A DNA stretch of 33,050 bases. It comes from Klebsiella pneumoniae (GTDB taxonomy: Bacteria > Pseudomonadota > Gammaproteobacteria > Eutrophobiales > Eutrophobiaceae). The stretch covers positions 1 through 33,050 of the forward strand of contig CAMBTO010000020.1 in assembly GCA_945870865.1 (NCBI GenBank), in the 5' to 3' direction. Under the pieces are notes generated by a model. That model searched no databases. It was given only the letters and a program-made list of their open reading frames with translations, and was not told where the DNA came from. Each line of letters starts with the position of its first letter. Position 1 is the stretch's first letter. Shown in pieces: positions 27,949-33,050 of the stretch. The position numbers were made by a program, and so were the translations under genes.

Positions 27949-28456
27949 ACTGGATTCCCGCCTTCGCGGGAATGACGAATAATCATCTACGTTATACCTA
28001 CGAACGCCTGCATCGGCGAAGGCGGTAGAGCGACGCATGGAGCCGAAGCGGGAATCCAGTGATATCTGGAGGTACTCGAATTGCCTCCATGTGTCATTCC
28101 CGCGCACGCCTACATGGATGTAGGTGGTAGAGAGAAGCAGGAGCCAGAGCGGGCGGAAATCCATTGGTTCATCAATATTCCCTATTCCCTGCGGCAGAAT
28201 TGCTGTCATTCCCGCGCACGCCTACATGGATGTAGGTGGTAGAGAGAAGCAGGGGCCAGAGTGGGCGGAAATCCATTGGTTCATCAATATTCCCTATTCC
28301 CTGCGGCAGAATTGCCGTCATTCCGGCGCACGCCTACATGGATGTAGGTGGTAGAGAGAAGCAGGGGCCAGAGCGGGCGGAAATCCATTGGTTCATCAAT
28401 ATTCTCTATTCCCTGCGGCAGAATTGCCGTCATTCCCGCGAAGGCGGGAATCCAGT
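27949..28456. repeat. 508-bp repeat block with 27-bp perfect inverted ends, containing a 112-bp tandem array
   Basis: 27949-27975 ACTGGATTCCCGCCTTCGCGGGAATGA is the exact reverse complement of 28430-28456 TCATTCCCGCGAAGGCGGGAATCCAGT. Confidence 0.85.
28094..28429. repeat. Tandem array, three units of 112 bp
   Basis: TCATTCC(C/G)GCGCACGCCTACATGGATGTAGGTGGTAGAGAGAAGCAGG(A/G)GCCAGAG(C/T)GGGCGGAAATCC... begins at 28094, 28206 and 28318, with the next boundary at 28430. Confidence 0.95.
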
Positions 28457-28487
28457 AAATTAATCCGCCGGAGGCACCTTACGAGGT

Positions 28488-30587
28488 CTAGAACGACCCG
28501 CTGACCTTGATGATGATCATCCGCCCGTTATCACCCTTGCGGATTTCGCGCAGTAATACCGGTGACAACCCGCGCTCGGCGACATAGATCATCCGGTCAC
28601 GCGTCTGCAGGTTGTCGAGCAGGTTCATGCCTTCAAGACCGACCTTCAGGCCGAGCCAGCGGGTGGTCTCAATGAAAGCAGTCCCTTCAAATTTCTCGTT
28701 ATTGATGTCGAGCTCATCCGCCTTGAACAGGATGCGTTCTCCACGTTCAGCGAGGCCCCAGCCCCAGGACACGCGGGCGGCCTCGAAGTCCTGGCGGAAG
28801 TTGATCGTGTAGGCATAGTCGGTATCGTCATTAAACAGTACGTCGCCACGGAATCCGCCGCCTATCGATACGGTACGGTCCGTGCCCGTGACCGAGTCAG
28901 TCACGGTCGTGTCCTGCCAGCGCACCTTCAATTCCAGTTGCGCTCCGGTCAGGCCGAGTCGTTCCAGTGGCAGCGTCGTCTCCAGGATCAGGCCGGTCTT
29001 CTTGCCGTCACCAATATTGCCGGTTGATTCGAACGTGGAGGACAGCGGTAACAGATCGAGTACGTCGGTGATCCGGTGATGGTATGCCGTCAGTTTGACT
29101 ACACCGACATCACCAAAGCGGCGTTCATGACTAAGCTCTCCGATCCAGGTGCGTGATGGTCGCAGTTCCGGATTACCTATGGTGACATTGTCGTCTTCAA
29201 ATACGGTCGCGGTGACAAAGTCGACAAAGTCCAGTTGCGAGACCTCACGGTCGATCCGCAGGCGCGTCTGCTGTTGCTGTGAGTGTGACCACGTCAGTAC
29301 CGTGCGCGGCTTGATATAGTTGAATGTACGCTCTTTCGTGGCATCACCGCTTTGGGAAATAGTCGAGCGTTCATAAGCAATACCATAATTCCAGTCGAAC
29401 TGGCCGAGCGACCAGGTGTCCTGTGCCAGAAAATTCCAGCGGCTTTCCTCGACCGAGGTATTGCCCCCCGGCACATCAATCACCACCGGACCGGTACCCC
29501 GGTCATCGGTAAATACCAGCGTGTTCTCCAGTGTATTGTTTGCATTCTCCAGATCCAGCTGTAGCGCATGGCCCGTGAGTCCTGCCCAGTTGAATTCGAG
29601 CCGACCAATCATTTCCTCTTTAGTCGTGAATTCATCTTCCGACTGCAGGCGGGTTTGTACGCCACTGGTATTGAAGTTCTGCTGGAATGAGGACGGGTCG
29701 GTCTCATTGCGTGAAAACAGCAGGATCGCCTTGCCGAGCAGGTCACTGCTCAACACCCGTTCTGCATCGAGGCCAAGTTCAAAAATACGGATGTCCCGAT
29801 TGGTACTGAAAATCGTCTGGCTTGATGGCGCAACCGGTTGTTGCGGCAGCAGGGTAGAGGTAGTGACCAGCACCCGCGGCATGTCGATCACCTTCCCGTT
29901 TAACTGCACAAAGTTCTTGCCGAGCCAGGTCGAGACATTCATATACCCGCCAATGTCATGACCGGTGGCATGGTCGGCATCATCACGGATCTCGATCAGA
30001 TTAGCGTTGGGGTCAAACCGCCGGATCACACCGGGGTCACCGTAAGTGGTATTGCGGTAGTCCAAGCCGATATTGAAATCCACGTCACGCCAGCGATCCG
30101 CCAGCGAAACAGCGCCATACGGCGTTGTACCCAGATCCAGATTAAAGCGGACAAACGATTCCCAGCGAACCGTTGCCGATGAATCAGCCTTGAGGATTAC
30201 ATTGACAACCGCCGTTTGTCCGAGCAAATCGATGTCGCGTACCTTGACCCGGATCAGTTCGATGCGCTCAACCAGGTCCGCCGAGATGCGACCGAGTATC
30301 GCCGAGGGCTGGTCCTTTTTTGTACTGGGCCGCCGGTCATTGATCAACACATTTCCCGCCGCACCACCAAATCCGCGCTTGTCACCGCCATCATTCAGCG
30401 TAAAGCCGGGGATGCGATTGACCATGTCGAGCGCCGTGTTCGGTTGATAACGTTGCAGGAACTCCGCGCTAAAGGTGACCACCCCGTCCTGGCTTTGCTC
30501 ACCTCCCGTATCCGGACTTTGCGCAAGTAGCGGCGCAGTGGTGATGGTGGCTATCAATAACGACAGGGCAATAATACTGACTCTCAT
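28488..30587 (-). CDS. TonB-dependent receptor
   Basis: Signal peptide ...LLAQ; plug FSAEFLQRYQPNTALDMVNRIPGFTLNDGGDKRGFGGAAGNVLINDRRPS...VERIELIRVKVRD; beta-barrel with C-terminal aromatic residue (KVSGSF). Confidence 0.9.
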   Translation of the reverse strand: MRVSIIALSLLIATITTAPLLAQSPDTGGEQSQDGVVTFSAEFLQRYQPNTALDMVNRIPGFTLNDGGDKRGFGGAAGNVLINDRRPSTKKDQPSAILGRISADLVERIELIRVKVRDIDLLGQTAVVNVILKADSSATVRWESFVRFNLDLGTTPYGAVSLADRWRDVDFNIGLDYRNTTYGDPGVIRRFDPNANLIEIRDDADHATGHDIGGYMNVSTWLGKNFVQLNGKVIDMPRVLVTTSTLLPQQPVAPSSQTIFSTNRDIRIFELGLDAERVLSSDLLGKAILLFSRNETDPSSFQQNFNTSGVQTRLQSEDEFTTKEEMIGRLEFNWAGLTGHALQLDLENANNTLENTLVFTDDRGTGPVVIDVPGGNTSVEESRWNFLAQDTWSLGQFDWNYGIAYERSTISQSGDATKERTFNYIKPRTVLTWSHSQQQQTRLRIDREVSQLDFVDFVTATVFEDDNVTIGNPELRPSRTWIGELSHERRFGDVGVVKLTAYHHRITDVLDLLPLSSTFESTGNIGDGKKTGLILETTLPLERLGLTGAQLELKVRWQDTTVTDSVTGTDRTVSIGGGFRGDVLFNDDTDYAYTINFRQDFEAARVSWGWGLAERGERILFKADELDINNEKFEGTAFIETTRWLGLKVGLEGMNLLDNLQTRDRMIYVAERGLSPVLLREIRKGDNGRMIIIKVSGSF

Positions 30588-30755
30588 TTAAATCCTCAGG
30601 CGGGTCCGGAATCGAATAGTGAAACTTTACCAGCTTGAGGAGGGACAAATGTGGAAAAAATCTGGAGATATTTTCGAAAACAGGGGTAGGGTAAATCGAA
30701 CAGCACTGTATACAGTGTTGTCCGTGAGTGTTGTCTTCATATAGCTGCCCACTGC

Positions 30756-31424
30756 CTAAAACCGGAATCTGAACCCCGCCGACAGATTGTGGCTCCGGAC
30801 CTCCGTGCGCAGCGATTCAAATTGCAGCTTGTGCGCGGAGAAATAACGGTAGCCCAGATCGATGGTGAAATTCTCGGTCAGCTCCAGCCCAAGTCCACCA
30901 CCCAGCTTCCAGGCAAACGCCGTGTCCTCGTCATCAGAGGTGTACACGTCATTTTCGATCTGCAACCGCGAGTCGATGTCGACATTGGCAACACCGGCAC
31001 CGGCGGTCAGATACGTTGTCAAGTTCGTACCGGCATCAAAATCAAAGTAGGCATTTATCAGCGCATTCAGTGAGGAGGCCTCGCCGGACAGGCCGATATC
31101 CTCCGGCGCTATCGTAATGCCGCTGGCGCGGAGACCTTCGAGGTCATGGCTTTGATGCGATAGTTCAATCTCGGAGCGGTAGTAGGTATTCTCGATTACT
31201 CCAATCGCGGCGGACAACAGCGGGCTGTGGTCGAGGTCAAATTCCATCAGCAGGTCTGGCTCGGTATCAATCGTACTATCACTATCCATAGGCATGGCCA
31301 GGCCCAGATTACCGCTGACGTAAACCTCATAAGGTTGTGCCTGAACGGTGGCCAAGGGCACCAGTGCCAACAGCCAGGACAGGACCCGGTGTGAGAGTAG
31401 ATTACGCATTGCATTTCTCCTCAT
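30756..31424 (-). CDS. Outer-membrane beta-barrel protein (opacity/OmpA-like porin fold)
   Basis: Signal VQAQ; YEVYVSGNLGLAMPMD, YLTAGAGVANVDI, FAWKLGGGLGLELTENFTIDLGYRYFSAHKLQF, terminal LSAGFRFRF. Confidence 0.88.
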   Translation of the reverse strand: MRRNAMRNLLSHRVLSWLLALVPLATVQAQPYEVYVSGNLGLAMPMDSDSTIDTEPDLLMEFDLDHSPLLSAAIGVIENTYYRSEIELSHQSHDLEGLRASGITIAPEDIGLSGEASSLNALINAYFDFDAGTNLTTYLTAGAGVANVDIDSRLQIENDVYTSDDEDTAFAWKLGGGLGLELTENFTIDLGYRYFSAHKLQFESLRTEVRSHNLSAGFRFRF

Positions 31425-31533
31425 TCGGTAAATAAAGGTACATTAAAAGTATAGGAGATAATCCCGGTAAATACCTGATATGTGTAAAAAATCATTCGCA
31501 TGTTAATATTCTACATCAACCACGGAGCCCCCC

Positions 31534-31911
31534 ATGAACCCGATCATACAAATCACTGCCCCCGGCGCCCCCGAGCCGGAAAACCGTAATTTCACCAACT
31601 GCCTGCAGGTCGGCAACCAGCTGTTCCTGTCCGGCATGATCGCCTCAGATGCCAGTACCGATGCCTACACCCAGTCCGTGTCCTGCCTCGGCAAGATCAA
31701 GGCACTGGTCGAGGCCGCCGGTGGCAGCATGAACGATGTGGTCAAGATCACCGTATTCCTGACCGACATCGCCCACCGTGCCGACTTTAGCCGCGCCCGC
31801 GCCGAGTTCTTCCCCGGCCGTAAACCGTGCTCAACGATGGTCGGGATCACCGCGCTTGCGCAACCGGGGCTGGTGGTTGAGGTGGAGGCCATCGCTATCA
31901 TCAACCCCTAA
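31534..31911 (+). CDS. RidA/YjgF-family protein
   Basis: NCLQVGNQLFLSGMIASDAST, VEAAGGSMNDVVKITVFLTDIAHRADFSRARAEFFPGRKPCSTMVGITALAQPGLVVEVEAIAII. Confidence 0.94.
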   Translation: MNPIIQITAPGAPEPENRNFTNCLQVGNQLFLSGMIASDASTDAYTQSVSCLGKIKALVEAAGGSMNDVVKITVFLTDIAHRADFSRARAEFFPGRKPCSTMVGITALAQPGLVVEVEAIAIINP

Positions 31912-31997
31912 CCACAGCGCCATACAGGCTTCACGTCGTCCCTCGGTACCACTACGTCATACTGGCAAAGGCCAGTATCCGAAGTACAAGGGTTTAA

Positions 31998-32024
31998 CTG
32001 GATTCCCGCTTTCGCGGGAATGAC
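31998..32024. repeat. Isolated copy of the ATTCCCGC/GCGGGAAT inverted repeat
   Basis: CTGGATTCCCGCTTTCGCGGGAATGAC. Confidence 0.8.
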
Positions 32025-32099
32025 GGCCAGGCAAAAACGGGGATTTAACACGGTATTCAATCGACTTGTTTTATAGAAGGTTCAGATCTGGCAGCGGTA

Positions 32100-32519
32100 T
32101 TAAAATATCAGACGTGGGATTGCATCCTCCTCGCAATACACTATCGCCAGCTGACCGTATTTCTCCTGCAATCGAACCGCCTCTGGCTCCGGGATATTTA
32201 TTACCAGAAAGCTGTCCTCACCCTGCCAGTTTCCGTCTTCCGGTTGGCCGAGGCCTGCATAACAAGAGTAACCCAGCTGATCAAGTTCCTGTTTTAACGC
32301 ACGCTGCCTTTCTTCATTTTGCTCACGCATCAACTCTTCACTATCGGGATTAAAGGCGGTGATGAAGGCGGAGCACACGGTGCCGTGCGACTGATGCAGT
32401 TTTTTCAGATCAGCGGAATGGTTTCCGATACGCAATATGAAGGGCGTGTCGGAATAGACGATATAGCGGGTGCGCTCGTACGCTCGGAGCAGGTCTTTTG
32501 TTATAGGCATATCAGTCAT
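32100..32519 (-). CDS. DUF3293 family protein
   Basis: AYERTRYIVYSDTPFILRIGNHSADL, SAFITAFNPDSEELMREQNEERQRALKQEL, GEDSFLVINIPEPEAVRLQEKYGQLAIVYCEED. Confidence 0.8.
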   Translation of the reverse strand: MTDMPITKDLLRAYERTRYIVYSDTPFILRIGNHSADLKKLHQSHGTVCSAFITAFNPDSEELMREQNEERQRALKQELDQLGYSCYAGLGQPEDGNWQGEDSFLVINIPEPEAVRLQEKYGQLAIVYCEEDAIPRLIF

Positions 32520-32536
32520 ATAGGCCTGTCCCGCTG

Positions 32537-33050
32537 TTAAACACAGCGTATCAGTTCCTCCGCCGCCCGTGCGGCACCATCGGTGCTGGCGAGTTCGTGG
32601 GCGAGTTTGCTGGCGGCGGTGGCGTAGGCAGGTTGGCGTAATACCTGATCCAGTTCTGTGGTCAGTCTGTCGGCATTCACCTTATTGAACGGCAGTGTGC
32701 GTGCGATGCCGAGCAACTGTGCCCGGTGCGCGTTGTCCGGCTGGTCAAAGGCAACCGGGACGATCAACTGTGGTCGACCTGCACGCAGCGCCTGGGCCAG
32801 CGTGCCGATACCGGCCTGATGGACGACGGCTGCGGCCTGCGGGAATAAGCGGGAGTAGGGCAGATACGAATAGGCCCTGATGTTGTCCGGCAGGCCGGTG
32901 GGTGTGACTGGACCGGTCAGCAGGATCGCACGTCGTCCCAGCCTCTCCGCGGCAGCGGCGGCCTGTTCCCAGAAGTCTCCCGCGACCCAGACGGCGGATG
33001 AACCGAGCGCAAACACAATCGGCGCATCACCTGCATCAAGAAACCTGTTG
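32537..33050 (-). CDS. Glycosyltransferase, GT1/GT28-like (UGT fold), N-terminus outside the window
   Basis: IVFALGSSAVW, YLPYSRLFPQAAAVVHQAGIGTLAQALRAGRPQLIVPVAFDQPDNAHRAQLLGIA donor-binding motif; reading frame remains open to the window edge. Confidence 0.85.
   Translation of the reverse strand, partial: NRFLDAGDAPIVFALGSSAVWVAGDFWEQAAAAAERLGRRAILLTGPVTPTGLPDNIRAYSYLPYSRLFPQAAAVVHQAGIGTLAQALRAGRPQLIVPVAFDQPDNAHRAQLLGIARTLPFNKVNADRLTTELDQVLRQPAYATAASKLAHELASTDGAARAAEELIRCV

Noticed and set aside
28094-28456. CRISPR array
   Set aside because: Units are contiguous 112-bp near-identical repeats with no unique spacers and no cas genes nearby.
28124-28463. Two repetitive ORFs (MVERSR...GRKSIGSSIFPIPCGRIAVIPAHAYMDVGG)
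   Set aside because: They are direct translations of the 112-bp tandem repeat; 112 is not a multiple of 3 and there is no ribosome-binding context, so unlikely to be protein.
29416-29961. 181-aa plus-strand Ser-rich ORF
   Set aside because: Antisense to the TonB-dependent receptor.

Overview
The window looks like a gammaproteobacterial-type chromosomal segment, on average GC-moderate and densely coded. From the left it carries trxB, a TlpA-like thioredoxin, a YqiA-like esterase, a small SEC-C protein, a broken damX-like locus (AAA ATPase plus SPOR), a Rap1a/Tai-like secreted protein and the methionine-salvage genes mtnC/mtnD/mtnB. A two-subunit periplasmic molybdenum hydroxylase (IorAB-like) and a DUF3014 protein follow. 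Next is a decayed patch (superoxide dismutase remnant, possible response-regulator remnant), then a PuuD-like membrane domain. The middle and right parts hold a catabolic/envelope region: secreted alpha/beta hydrolase, FMN alpha-hydroxyacid dehydrogenase, class V aminotransferase, two orphan ABC substrate-binding proteins, a DMT permease, a lipoprotein combining cytochrome c and a Vgb-like propeller, a D-glycerate 3-kinase-like kinase, a secreted amidohydrolase, a TonB-dependent receptor and an outer-membrane barrel. RidA, a DUF3293 protein and an edge-truncated glycosyltransferase close the window. Noncoding structure includes a dispersed hairpin repeat (at least four copies), a MITE-like inverted repeat built around one copy, and a 508-bp repeat block with a 112-bp tandem array and 27-bp perfect inverted ends. 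Three loci look disrupted: damX, sodB and a cyclic-nucleotide-binding protein. I found no clear defence system, CRISPR array or tRNA. The most unusual coding items are the Vgb/cytochrome lipoprotein and its neighbourhood. All family assignments come from motif recognition by eye, not from searches.
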